Positions 34,699-42,566 of a stretch of 64,000 nt of DNA are shown piece by piece. Source of the stretch: Agromyces sp. Root81 (GTDB lineage: Bacteria; Actinomycetota; Actinomycetes; Actinomycetales; Microbacteriaceae); contig NZ_LMIR01000002.1 in the NCBI RefSeq assembly GCF_001429165.1, positions 916,661 through 980,660 on the forward strand, written 5' to 3'. Each line of letters starts with the position of its first letter. Position 1 is the first letter of the stretch. The notes beneath the pieces were generated by a model. It worked only from the letters and a program-made list of their open reading frames with translations, did not search any database and had not been told where the DNA came from. Both the position numbers and the translations under genes were made by a program.

Positions 34699-36033
34699 AT
34701 GGCGCAGATCCATCACCCCGAACATCCCGCGACGGATGCCGCGGCGCAGGTGCCGCCGCCGGCACCGCCGCGCCCGCCCGCCCCACCGGCACCGCCGGCC
34801 CCGCCTGCCGCGCCTGCCGCGTCGGCACCGTCGATCCCCGCTGCGCCCGCGCGCCTCGCGCGCATCACGGCCGACGAGCGGCAGTTCCGGGCATGGATGC
34901 TCGTGTCGACCTCGCTCGTCGCGATCATCCTCTTCGCGGTGTCGGTGCCGCTCGCGGCCACCATCTACGACGTCAACCTGCTCGCCGCATTCGGCACGAG
35001 CCTCGCGCTCGCCGGCGCACTGCCCCTCGCGGTGCGATGGCCCTGGGTCGCCGCGAGCTTCTCCGCGGCCGGGCTGCTCGTCTTCGCGCTGCTCTCCATC
35101 GGCTCGGACGTGGCGCCATGGCCTTGGCCGGTCACGTCCATCGTCAGCCAGGGCGTGCTGCTCATCGTGCTCGGCCTCATGTGGGAATGGCGGCTGGGGC
35201 TCATCGCGTGGGGCATGGGAGTCGTGGTGACCTTCCCGTTCGCGTTCGTCGACGCCGGCGCGGCCGCCAACATGATCACGGGCGCGGCCGTCACTGCGCT
35301 CGCCTGCGCCATCTCCGTGCTGCTCGCGCAGCGCCGTGTGATCGGCGTCGAGCTCTTCCGCGAACGCGCCCACTCCGCGTCCGAGCAGCAGCGACGCGTG
35401 CTCGTGGAGGAGCGCAACCGCATCGCCCGCGAGCTGCACGATGTCGTCGCCCACGGACTGTCGATCATCCACGTGCAGGCCACGAGCGCGCCGTACCGGG
35501 TCGAGGGGCTCAGCGACGACGCCAAGACGGAGTTCGCCGAGATCGCGGTATCCGCCCGCTCGGCGATGACCGAGATGCGGCAGCTGCTCGGCGTGCTCCG
35601 CAGTGCCGACACCGCGGCGGAGACCGCGCCGCAGCCCGGACTCGCCCAGCTGCCCGAGCTCGCGGCATCCGTCGAGCGCGCCGGCGTGCCGGTGACGCTC
35701 ACCGTCGCCGAATCGCTTCCCGACGGCGGGCTCGCCGCGACCGCGGCGTACCGCATCGTGCAGGAGGCGCTCAGCAACGTCGTGCGGCACGCCCCCGGCG
35801 CACCCACTTTCGTCTCGGTCGAGGTGCTCGCCGACGACCTCGTCGTCTGCATCGACAACGAGGCCGCGACGGATGCCCCGGCGCCCGACGCGAAGGGCGG
35901 TGGCCACGGGCTCGTGGGCATCGGCGAGCGCGCGGCACTGCTCGGCGGGCGCGCCGAGTTCAGCGAGCGGCCCGATGGCGGATACCGTGTTCTCGCGACC
36001 CTTCCGATCGGGTCGGACGGAGGCACGGTGTGA
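34699..36033 (+). CDS. NarL-type sensor histidine kinase
   Basis: The 444-residue kinase opens with a Pro/Ala-rich cytoplasmic segment (about 12-50), then five or six TM segments with short loops. The HisKA_3 dimerisation helix follows with the phospho-acceptor His in ARELHDVVAHGLS. HATPase motifs are YRIVQEALSNVVRHA (N box) and GGHGLVGIGERAALL (G box). The signal must be sensed in or near the membrane because there is no extracellular domain. GTGA coupling to the response regulator marks one operon. The start is uncertain (TTG at 34684 also possible). Confidence 0.9.
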   Translation: MAQIHHPEHPATDAAAQVPPPAPPRPPAPPAPPAPPAAPAASAPSIPAAPARLARITADERQFRAWMLVSTSLVAIILFAVSVPLAATIYDVNLLAAFGTSLALAGALPLAVRWPWVAASFSAAGLLVFALLSIGSDVAPWPWPVTSIVSQGVLLIVLGLMWEWRLGLIAWGMGVVVTFPFAFVDAGAAANMITGAAVTALACAISVLLAQRRVIGVELFRERAHSASEQQRRVLVEERNRIARELHDVVAHGLSIIHVQATSAPYRVEGLSDDAKTEFAEIAVSARSAMTEMRQLLGVLRSADTAAETAPQPGLAQLPELAASVERAGVPVTLTVAESLPDGGLAATAAYRIVQEALSNVVRHAPGAPTFVSVEVLADDLVVCIDNEAATDAPAPDAKGGGHGLVGIGERAALLGGRAEFSERPDGGYRVLATLPIGSDGGTV

Positions 36034-36701
36034 CGATCTCGGTGCTCATCGCCGACGACCAGGCGATGGTGCGAGCCGGTTTCGCGGCGGTGCTCGCCGC
36101 CCAGACCGGCATCGAGGTCGTCGGGCAGGCGGCCGACGGCGACGAAGCCGTCGCCATGGCGCACGAACTGCGACCCGACGTGGTCGTGATGGACGTGCGC
36201 ATGCCCGGCCGCAACGGCCTCGAGGCGACTCGCGCCCTGCAGACGCCGCCGAGGTCGAGCGACTACGTGCCGCGCGTGCTCATGCTGACGACGTTCGACA
36301 TCGACGACTACGTCTACGAGGCGCTGCGAGCCGGGGCGAGCGGGTTCCTCCTGAAGGACGCGACGCCCGAGGAACTCGTCGCCGCCGTGCGCATCGTCGC
36401 ATCCGGCGACGCCCTGCTCGCACCGAGCGTGACCCGGCGCCTCATCGAGGATTTCGCCCGATCGGCGCCGCCGCCGCGCATCGACAGCTCGCGCTTGTCG
36501 GAGCTCACCGAACGCGAGCGCGAAGTGCTCACGCTCGTCGGCCGCGGGTTCTCGAACACCGAGATCGCCGCAGCCCTCTTCATCGCCGAGCAGACGGTGA
36601 AGACGCACGTGTCGAAGATCCTCTCGAAGCTCGGCCTCCGCGACCGCGTGCACGCCGTCGTACTGGCGTATGACACCGGGCTCGTGCAGCCCGGTTCCTG
36701 A
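36030..36701 (+). CDS. NarL/LuxR-type response regulator
   Basis: The 223-residue protein has a receiver domain with the acidic pair DD (9-10), phospho-acceptor Asp55 in VVMDVRMPG and Lys in GFLLKDATPEEL. The C-terminal LuxR HTH is LTEREREVLTLVGRGFSNTEIAAALFIAEQTVKTHVSKIL. It starts with GTG inside the kinase stop (GTGA). Its targets are unknown; the adjacent acyltransferase gene 107 bases downstream is a candidate. Confidence 0.92.
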   Translation: MTISVLIADDQAMVRAGFAAVLAAQTGIEVVGQAADGDEAVAMAHELRPDVVVMDVRMPGRNGLEATRALQTPPRSSDYVPRVLMLTTFDIDDYVYEALRAGASGFLLKDATPEELVAAVRIVASGDALLAPSVTRRLIEDFARSAPPPRIDSSRLSELTEREREVLTLVGRGFSNTEIAAALFIAEQTVKTHVSKILSKLGLRDRVHAVVLAYDTGLVQPGS

Positions 36702-36808
36702 CCGTACGCCCGTATGAGCCGGAACGGCTCCGCAGGGTGATGATCACCGCGGCATCGCGTCCATAGCCTGCCTGCGTGGGCGGAGATGCCGCCCGGATGG
36801 AGGCGGTC

Positions 36809-38248
36809 ATGACCGACGTACTCGCACCAGCGACCGGGGCGGAAGGCCCGACCGGTGTCGGTCGAGTCGATCCGGCGGCGCGCGCCGCAGCATCCGCTCG
36901 TCGTTCGCCGACCGCCCAGCGCGACTCGAGCGTCGATGCGATCCGGGTGGTCCTGCTCGTGGTCGTCTTCGCCCTGCACGCGATGATGGTCGGCGTGAGC
37001 GTCGGGCCGGACGGCCCGGTGCTCGAGAACGCGCTCGAGGGCCAGGGATGGTTCGCCGCGGTGAGCTGGGTCGTGCAGATCATGCCGCTGTTCTTCATCG
37101 CCGGCGGGTTCTCGAGCTTCCTCCACTGGCGTTCGATGCGAGCGCGCGGAGCGAGCGGCGCCGACTACGTGCGGGCACGGCTCGAGCGGCTCGTGCGGCC
37201 GGCCGTCGTGCTCGTCGCCGTCGTGGCCGCCGCACTCGTGGCGCTCTCGCTCGCCGGCCTCGCGCCCGAGCTCGTGGCGACGGCGGGTTTCCGCATCGGC
37301 CAGCCGCTGTGGTTCCTCGGCGTCTACATCGCGACCTCGGCGCTCGTGCCGGTCATGGTGCGCGCGCACGAGCGGGCGCGAGTGCTGACCCCGCTCGCCC
37401 TGCTCGCCGGTGTCGTCGCGGTCGACGTACTCCGGCTCTCGACGGGACTCGAGGGCATCGGCTTCCTGAACCTCCTCCTCGTGTGGCTGCTCGTGCAGCA
37501 ACTCGGCTTCCATCTCGCCGACGGCTCGCTCGACCGCCTCTCCCCCGCCGCCCTCTGGTCGATCGCCGCCGGTGCACTCGCGCTGCTCGCCGTGATCACG
37601 CTCGCCGGGCCGTACTCGGCCGACATGTACGAGAACCTCAACCCGCCGAACGTCTGCCTCGTGGTGCTCGGCGTCGCCCAGCTCGCGCTCTTCCAGCTGG
37701 CACGCCCGCACATCAGGGCGTGGGTCGAGCGAGCGGATGCCTCGCGGCTCGTCTCGGCCGTCGGCGAGCGCGCGATGACGGTCTACCTCTGGCACATGCC
37801 AGTGCTCGTCGGGCTCGCCGGCGCCCTGCTCGTCGCGAACGCCGCCGGGTTCGGTGCTGCACTGCCCGAGCCGATGACCGCCGCGTGGTGGACGACGCGT
37901 CCGCTGTGGCTGGGCGTGGCCGGCGTCGCCGTCGCCGGTGTGACGATCGTGTTCGCGCGATTCGAGCGGGCACGTCGCGCGCCGCGGGCCTCGGCTGCGC
38001 CGACCGGTCGTGCCGCGGCGTTCGATGCCGTCTGCGGGGTGGCCGGCGTCGCCGTCGTGCTCGTCACCGGGTTCGGCCCGGTGCAGGCGGTCATCTCGCT
38101 CGCCCTGCTGACGGTCGCGCTCCGCGGCAGCGCGACCGTGCGAGCGTCGCTGGCGCGAGCGTACGCCGAGACCGTGGTCACGCCGGCTCAGCGCAGGTCG
38201 CGGCGCAACGGGATCGCGATGGCGAGCCAGGCCGCCAACGCCGCGTAG
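36809..38248 (+). CDS. Acyltransferase-3 family membrane protein
   Basis: The 479-residue integral membrane acyltransferase has about ten to twelve TM segments. The first helix contains the R-x10-H motif of the family (AIRVVLLVVVFALHAMM). FFIAGGFSSFLHW and VYLWHMPVL are also typical. It likely O-acylates a cell-envelope glycan or lipid. GGAGGCGG precedes the ATG at 36809. The last 61 bases overlap the convergent ABC permease gene, so the two share sequence at their 3' ends. Confidence 0.82.
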   Translation: MTDVLAPATGAEGPTGVGRVDPAARAAASARRSPTAQRDSSVDAIRVVLLVVVFALHAMMVGVSVGPDGPVLENALEGQGWFAAVSWVVQIMPLFFIAGGFSSFLHWRSMRARGASGADYVRARLERLVRPAVVLVAVVAAALVALSLAGLAPELVATAGFRIGQPLWFLGVYIATSALVPVMVRAHERARVLTPLALLAGVVAVDVLRLSTGLEGIGFLNLLLVWLLVQQLGFHLADGSLDRLSPAALWSIAAGALALLAVITLAGPYSADMYENLNPPNVCLVVLGVAQLALFQLARPHIRAWVERADASRLVSAVGERAMTVYLWHMPVLVGLAGALLVANAAGFGAALPEPMTAAWWTTRPLWLGVAGVAVAGVTIVFARFERARRAPRASAAPTGRAAAFDAVCGVAGVAVVLVTGFGPVQAVISLALLTVALRGSATVRASLARAYAETVVTPAQRRSRRNGIAMASQAANAA

Positions 38249-38985
38249 CCGAGCAGCACGAGGGCGCCCACGAGCGGAGTGGTCGTCGACGCGGCAGCGA
38301 TCGGCAGCTGCTCGGCGATCGCGTCGCTGAGGAACGTGAAGTCCGTCAGCGCCGCGGTCGCCCCGCCGGGCAGGAACGGGTGGATCACATTGACCCCGGG
38401 GACGATCATGAGCACGTGCTCGAGGAAGTAGAAGTAGCCGAGCACGATGCCGACCGCGAGCAGCTGGTTGCGGGCGAGCGCTCCGATGGCGACGCCGAGC
38501 ACCATGTAGACGGCTGCCGCCAGGGCGAGTCTCGCGAGGAGCGCCGCGAGGTCGCCGAGCGGCACCCCGAGTTCGCTCCCCCGTGCCGCAGCTCCGGCCA
38601 CGACCGCGAGTCCGGCGAAGAGCGAGGAGACGAGTCCGTACACGGCGCCGAGGGCACCGAACACGACGAGCTTCGCCGCGAGCACCCGCCCGCGCTTCGG
38701 CACCGTGAGGAACGTCGTGCCGATCGTGCGGTGGCGATACTCGCCCGTGACGGCGATCGTGCCGATGAGCGCAGGCACGAAGAGCAGCAGGCCGCTCATG
38801 CCGACGACGATGCCGACTCCCTCCGGCGTGTCGAGTCCGGGCAGCGGCGGCGTCGCGTTCTCGGGACCGATGAGGGCGAGGAGTCCCGTCAGGCCACCGC
38901 CGCAGAGCGCGGCGCTGACGAGGGTCCAGAGCGGGAGCCGGGTGGCGAGGAGTTTCGTGAACTCCCCGCGGAGCAGTCGGATCAT
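38188..38985 (-). CDS. ABC-2 type transporter permease
   Basis: The 265-residue protein has six TM segments, from LWTLVSAALCGGGLTGLLAL to LVGALVLLGYAALAAWLAIAIP. It has the short N-terminal RGEFTKLLATR stretch and GEYRHRTIGTTFLTVPKRGRVLAAKL loop of ABC-2 permeases, which suggests NatB-like or antibiotic export subunits. It overlaps the ATPase gene by 4 bases (ATGA) and the convergent acyltransferase gene by 61. Confidence 0.86.
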   Translation of the reverse strand: MIRLLRGEFTKLLATRLPLWTLVSAALCGGGLTGLLALIGPENATPPLPGLDTPEGVGIVVGMSGLLLFVPALIGTIAVTGEYRHRTIGTTFLTVPKRGRVLAAKLVVFGALGAVYGLVSSLFAGLAVVAGAAARGSELGVPLGDLAALLARLALAAAVYMVLGVAIGALARNQLLAVGIVLGYFYFLEHVLMIVPGVNVIHPFLPGGATAALTDFTFLSDAIAEQLPIAAASTTTPLVGALVLLGYAALAAWLAIAIPLRRDLR

Positions 38986-39731
38986 GCGCGGATCCCTTCG
39001 GTGTCGGAGATGACGGAGGCGGTTGCGGCGGAGGTGAGGTCGAGGAATGCGGCTTCGAGACTCGTGCCGCGCTCGGTGAACTCGGCGAGAGGCCCCGTCC
39101 AGGTGGTGCGCCCGCGGTCGATCAGCACGAGGTCGTCGATGCCGTGCTGCAGCTCGGTGAGCACGTGGCTCGAGAGGAGCACCGTGCCGCCGTTCGCCGC
39201 GAATCCGCGAAGGAAGGTGCGCAGCCACACGATGCCGGCCGGATCGAGTCCGTTCGAGGGCTCGTCGAGCACCAGCACGCGCGGGTCGCCGAGCAAGGCG
39301 GTCGCGAGCGCGAGCCGCTGCCGCATGCCGGTGGAGTAGGAACCGACGCGGCGATCGAGGTACTCCGAGATGCCGGTGAGCTCGGCGACCTGTTCGACGC
39401 GTTCGACATGGTGGGCGCCGAGTGCGCAGTAGCTGCGCAGGTGACCGCGAGCGGTCATCGCCGGGTGGGCGCCGGCGAGATCGAGCACTGCGCCGACGGT
39501 GCCCGTCGGGTCGGCGAGATCGCGGTACCGGCGACCGCCGACGAGCGCCGTGCCCGCGTCGGGACGGGTGAGGCCCAGCAGCATCCGCATGGTGGTCGAC
39601 TTGCCGGCGCCGTTCGGGCCGAGCAGGCCGGTGACCCGGCCGGGCGCGGCCACGAAACTCACGTCGCGTACGGCCTCGACGGAGCCGAGGCGTTTGGCGA
39701 GGCCGGAGACCTCGATCTGGGCGGTGATCAT
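38982..39731 (-). CDS. ABC transporter ATP-binding protein
   Basis: The 249-residue ATPase has Walker A GLLGPNGAGKST, signature YSTGMRQRL, Walker B VLVLDEPSNGLDPAG and switch His in LLSSHVLTELQ. It pairs with the downstream permease. The ATG at 39731 has AAGGGATC upstream. About 24 bases around this start are repeated around the permease start. Its regulator is probably the divergent HTH gene, since the intergenic region holds overlapping palindromes. Confidence 0.9.
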   Translation of the reverse strand: MITAQIEVSGLAKRLGSVEAVRDVSFVAAPGRVTGLLGPNGAGKSTTMRMLLGLTRPDAGTALVGGRRYRDLADPTGTVGAVLDLAGAHPAMTARGHLRSYCALGAHHVERVEQVAELTGISEYLDRRVGSYSTGMRQRLALATALLGDPRVLVLDEPSNGLDPAGIVWLRTFLRGFAANGGTVLLSSHVLTELQHGIDDLVLIDRGRTTWTGPLAEFTERGTSLEAAFLDLTSAATASVISDTEGIRA

Positions 39732-39770
39732 GGAGCGGATCCCTTCGGTGGCATACTCGAACGAGAGCAA

Positions 39771-39793
39771 TGAGAATGTTCTCACCGTGAGAA
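39771..39793. promoter_or_regulatory. Overlapping palindromes in the HTH/ABC divergent promoter
   Basis: TGAGAA-TG-TTCTCA is followed without break by a second inverted repeat, TTCTCAC-C-GTGAGAA, sharing its middle arm. Three TGAGAA half-sites in alternating orientation fit cooperative binding by the dimeric regulator encoded 18 bases downstream. Confidence 0.7.
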
Positions 39794-39811
39794 TAATCAT
39801 CCGGAGGACCG

Positions 39812-40357
39812 ATGCGCAAGCCGTCGCCCATCGCCGACGTCGTCATGCACCCCGTACGTCTGCGCATCATCCAGCAGGTGGGCACGCGCGAAGTCACCAC
39901 GGCGAGCCTGCGAAGCGCCCTGCCCGACGTCGCACAGGCCACGCTCTACCGGCACATCGCCGCACTCGTCGATGCCGACGTGCTCACCGTCGTCGAGGAA
40001 CGACGGGTGCGCGGCGCGGTCGAGCGCACCTTCGCGCTCGGTGAGCGCATGGCTCACGTCGATCACGACGAGTTGCTCGAGATGGGCACTCGAGAGCTGC
40101 AGCAGGCGTTCCTCGCGTTCCTCGCCCACCTCGGCGAGAGCTTCGATCGGGCGAGCGCCGCCGACGACCCCGGCTTCCGCGACTTCCTCGGATTCGGCGC
40201 GACGACCCTGCACGTGACGACCGACGACCTCGCCGCGATCCAGGCAGGACTCGGCGAACTGCTCACCCCGTATCTGACCGCCGAAGGCGGCGAGCGCCGC
40301 ACGGTGACGCTCGCGACGGCGCTCATCCCGACCGACGGCGCCGCTCCTCGAGGCTGA
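39812..40357 (+). CDS. ArsR/PadR-like winged-helix regulator of the ABC exporter
   Basis: The 181-residue protein has an N-terminal winged helix (VVMHPVRLRIIQQV...TTASLRSALPDVAQATLYRHIAALVDADVLTVVEERRVRGAVERTF) and a C-terminal helical effector domain of about 100 residues. The helix-turn-helix pattern is that of ArsR-like HTH_20 proteins. CCGGAGG lies before the ATG. It is divergent from the ABC operon and probably controls both through the palindromes at 39771-39793. Confidence 0.84.
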   Translation: MRKPSPIADVVMHPVRLRIIQQVGTREVTTASLRSALPDVAQATLYRHIAALVDADVLTVVEERRVRGAVERTFALGERMAHVDHDELLEMGTRELQQAFLAFLAHLGESFDRASAADDPGFRDFLGFGATTLHVTTDDLAAIQAGLGELLTPYLTAEGGERRTVTLATALIPTDGAAPRG

Positions 40358-40395
40358 GCCGCTCGACGTACACCGCGACTCGTCGCCGCCCCGCG

Positions 40396-41460
40396 TCAGC
40401 CGACGGCGACGACCCCGGCGAGCGCGACGCCGGTCACGATGAGCGTCGACGCCCCCGCGAGCGCGAACGGCCGCACGCCGACCCGCCGGAACATGCTGAA
40501 CCGCACACCCGTGCCGAGCGCGAACATCGCCGCCGCGAGCAGCACCGTCTGCGCGACACCTGCGCCGGCGACGACGACGTCGGGCACCCAGCCGAGCGAG
40601 CGCACCGCGACCATCGCGATGAACCCCACGACGAACAGCGGGATGATCGGCGGCCGCTTGCCGGAGCTCGCGCCCGGGGTCGCTGCGAGCGAGCGGCGAC
40701 GCTGGACGCTGATCACCGCGAGCACGGGCGCGAGCATGAGCACGCGGGCGAGCTTCACCACCACGGCCACCGCGAGTCCGGTGCCGCCGAGGGCACCGCC
40801 CACGGCGACGACCTGTGCGACTTCGTGGATCGAGCCGCCCGCCCACATGCCCGCCTGCTGTGCACTGAGGCCGAGGAGCGAGGCGGCGAGTGGGATGAGC
40901 GGGATCATGAGCGTGCCGAAGACGACGACGAGGGCGACCGCGGTCACGACCTCCTCCTCCTCGGCCTCGACCACGCCGTCGACGGCAGCGACCGCTGCGG
41001 CGCCGCAGATCGAGAAGCCGCACGCGATGAGCAGGCGCTGCGTCGCCGAGATGCCGAGCAGGCGTCCGATCAGGAGCGTCGAGGCGATGCCGATCACGAC
41101 GATCGCCACGACGACCACGATCACCCCCGCGCCGAGGTCGAGGATGTCGCCGAGCACGAGCTGCAGGCCGAGCAGCACGACGCCGAGCCGAAGCAGCGGC
41201 TTCGCGGCGAACGCGAGTCCGGCCTCGAACCGCGGCGACAGCGGCACGGTGTTGCGCAGCAGCACGCCGAGCACGATCGCGATGAGCAGCGCGCTCATGC
41301 CCGGCAGGAGGAACGCTGCGGTCATCGAGGCCGCGACCCCGGCTGCGGCGAGCCCGAGGCCGGGGGCGAGGTCGGCGAGGCGCGTGCGGAGCCTCGCCGC
41401 CCGCCTGCGCGGAGGCTCCGGTGCGCGGGGCGATGCGGGGGTCGGTGCGGTGCGGGTCAT
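40396..41460 (-). CDS. YeiH/UPF0324-family membrane protein (putative sulfate exporter)
   Basis: The 354-residue protein has about ten TM helices in two repeats. Family motifs are IAIVLGVLLRNT, LLRLGVVLLGLQL, CGFSICGAAAVAAV, the acidic EAEEEEVVTAVALV and MWAGGSIHEVAQVVA. YeiH proteins are annotated as sulfate or related anion exporters on limited evidence. It is divergent from a LysR gene, as is typical for this family. Confidence 0.87.
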   Translation of the reverse strand: MTRTAPTPASPRAPEPPRRRAARLRTRLADLAPGLGLAAAGVAASMTAAFLLPGMSALLIAIVLGVLLRNTVPLSPRFEAGLAFAAKPLLRLGVVLLGLQLVLGDILDLGAGVIVVVVAIVVIGIASTLLIGRLLGISATQRLLIACGFSICGAAAVAAVDGVVEAEEEEVVTAVALVVVFGTLMIPLIPLAASLLGLSAQQAGMWAGGSIHEVAQVVAVGGALGGTGLAVAVVVKLARVLMLAPVLAVISVQRRRSLAATPGASSGKRPPIIPLFVVGFIAMVAVRSLGWVPDVVVAGAGVAQTVLLAAAMFALGTGVRFSMFRRVGVRPFALAGASTLIVTGVALAGVVAVG

Positions 41461-41514
41461 GATTCAACGATCGCGATCGGATGCCGCGGGCAGTAGTCGC
41501 CCGTTCAGCATCGA

Positions 41515-41535
41515 GGCATATCATGCTGATATGCC
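41515..41535. promoter_or_regulatory. Perfect palindrome overlapping the LysR start codon
   Basis: GGCATATCA-TGC-TGATATGCC has 9-base perfect arms and a 3-base spacer. The LysR ATG (41531-41533) lies within the right arm. Binding here would block its own translation start region and promoter, and lies 55 bases from the yeiH start. Confidence 0.75.
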
Positions 41536-42442
41536 CACACGCTGGCCGGACCTCGCAGTGCTCGAGTTGCTGGTCGCGGTCGGCCGGCACGGCAGCCTCG
41601 GCGGCGCCGCCCGCTCCGTCGACATGGCCCAGCCGAATGCGAGCCGGGCGATCACCGGGCTCGAGCGCTCGCTCGGCCTCACGCTCATCGAGCGCCACGC
41701 CCGGGGCTCGCGACTCACCGCCGACGGCGAGGCGATCGCCGAGCTCGCGGCGCGGCTCCTCGCCGGCGCCGACGACCTGCTCGCGGCCGCGCGGGCGCGA
41801 CGGGAGCACCACGAGGCGAGGCTCGACCTCGCGGCGAGCCTCACGGTCGCGGAGTACCTGCTGCCCGCCTGGATCACCGGCCTTCGGAGCAGCCGCCCCG
41901 AGCTCGACGTGCGCATGCGGGTGGAGAACTCCTCGCGGGTGTTCGAACTGCTCGAGGCGCGCGAGATCGAGCTCGGCTTCGTCGAGTCGCCGGCCGTGCG
42001 GCGCGGCCTGCACAGCCGCACGGTCGCGACCGACCGGCTCGTGGTGGTGGCGTCGCCGACGCATCCGTGGGCGCGCCGATTGCACGTCACGCTCGACGAG
42101 CTCGCCGCCACCCCGCTCGTGACGCGCGAGGCGGGCTCGGGTACGCGGTCGACCCTCGCCGACGCGCTCGACGGCCGAACGCCCGCCGAGCCGGCGATGG
42201 TCGTGGCCAGCAATGCGGCCGTGCTCATCGCCGCGGCATCCGGAGCCGGTCCCGCCGTGCTCAGTGACCTCGCGACCCGCCCCTGGGTCGCCCGCGGCGA
42301 ACTCGTCGAGGTCGCCGTCGAGGGGCTCGAACTCGCCCGGCGCCTCCGAGCGGTGTGGCGACGTGGCGACGTGCTCTCGACCCCCGCCGCCACGCTGCTC
42401 GGCGAGCTGTCGCGACGCCGTGCGAGCGGGAACCTAGACTGA
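41531..42442 (+). CDS. LysR-family transcriptional regulator
   Basis: The 303-residue regulator has the N-terminal winged HTH (LELLVAVGRHGSLGGAARSVDMAQPNASRAITGLERSLGLTLIERHARGSRLTADGE) and a periplasmic-binding-like effector domain. It is divergent from yeiH, as in CysB/YeiE-like pairs, and probably controls it. The ATG is close to the palindrome at 41515-41535. The alternative effector is unknown. Confidence 0.9.
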   Translation: MPTRWPDLAVLELLVAVGRHGSLGGAARSVDMAQPNASRAITGLERSLGLTLIERHARGSRLTADGEAIAELAARLLAGADDLLAAARARREHHEARLDLAASLTVAEYLLPAWITGLRSSRPELDVRMRVENSSRVFELLEAREIELGFVESPAVRRGLHSRTVATDRLVVVASPTHPWARRLHVTLDELAATPLVTREAGSGTRSTLADALDGRTPAEPAMVVASNAAVLIAAASGAGPAVLSDLATRPWVARGELVEVAVEGLELARRLRAVWRRGDVLSTPAATLLGELSRRRASGNLD

Positions 42443-42566
42443 TTCGCGGGGGAACGGCCGGCGACGCGGGAGGGTTCGCGTCCGGCACGGTGCGTCTGAC
42501 GCGGTTGCGGCAGCGTGCCCGGCGTCCGCTCCGCACCGACCGACGCATGGCACTTGGGGGAATCTG

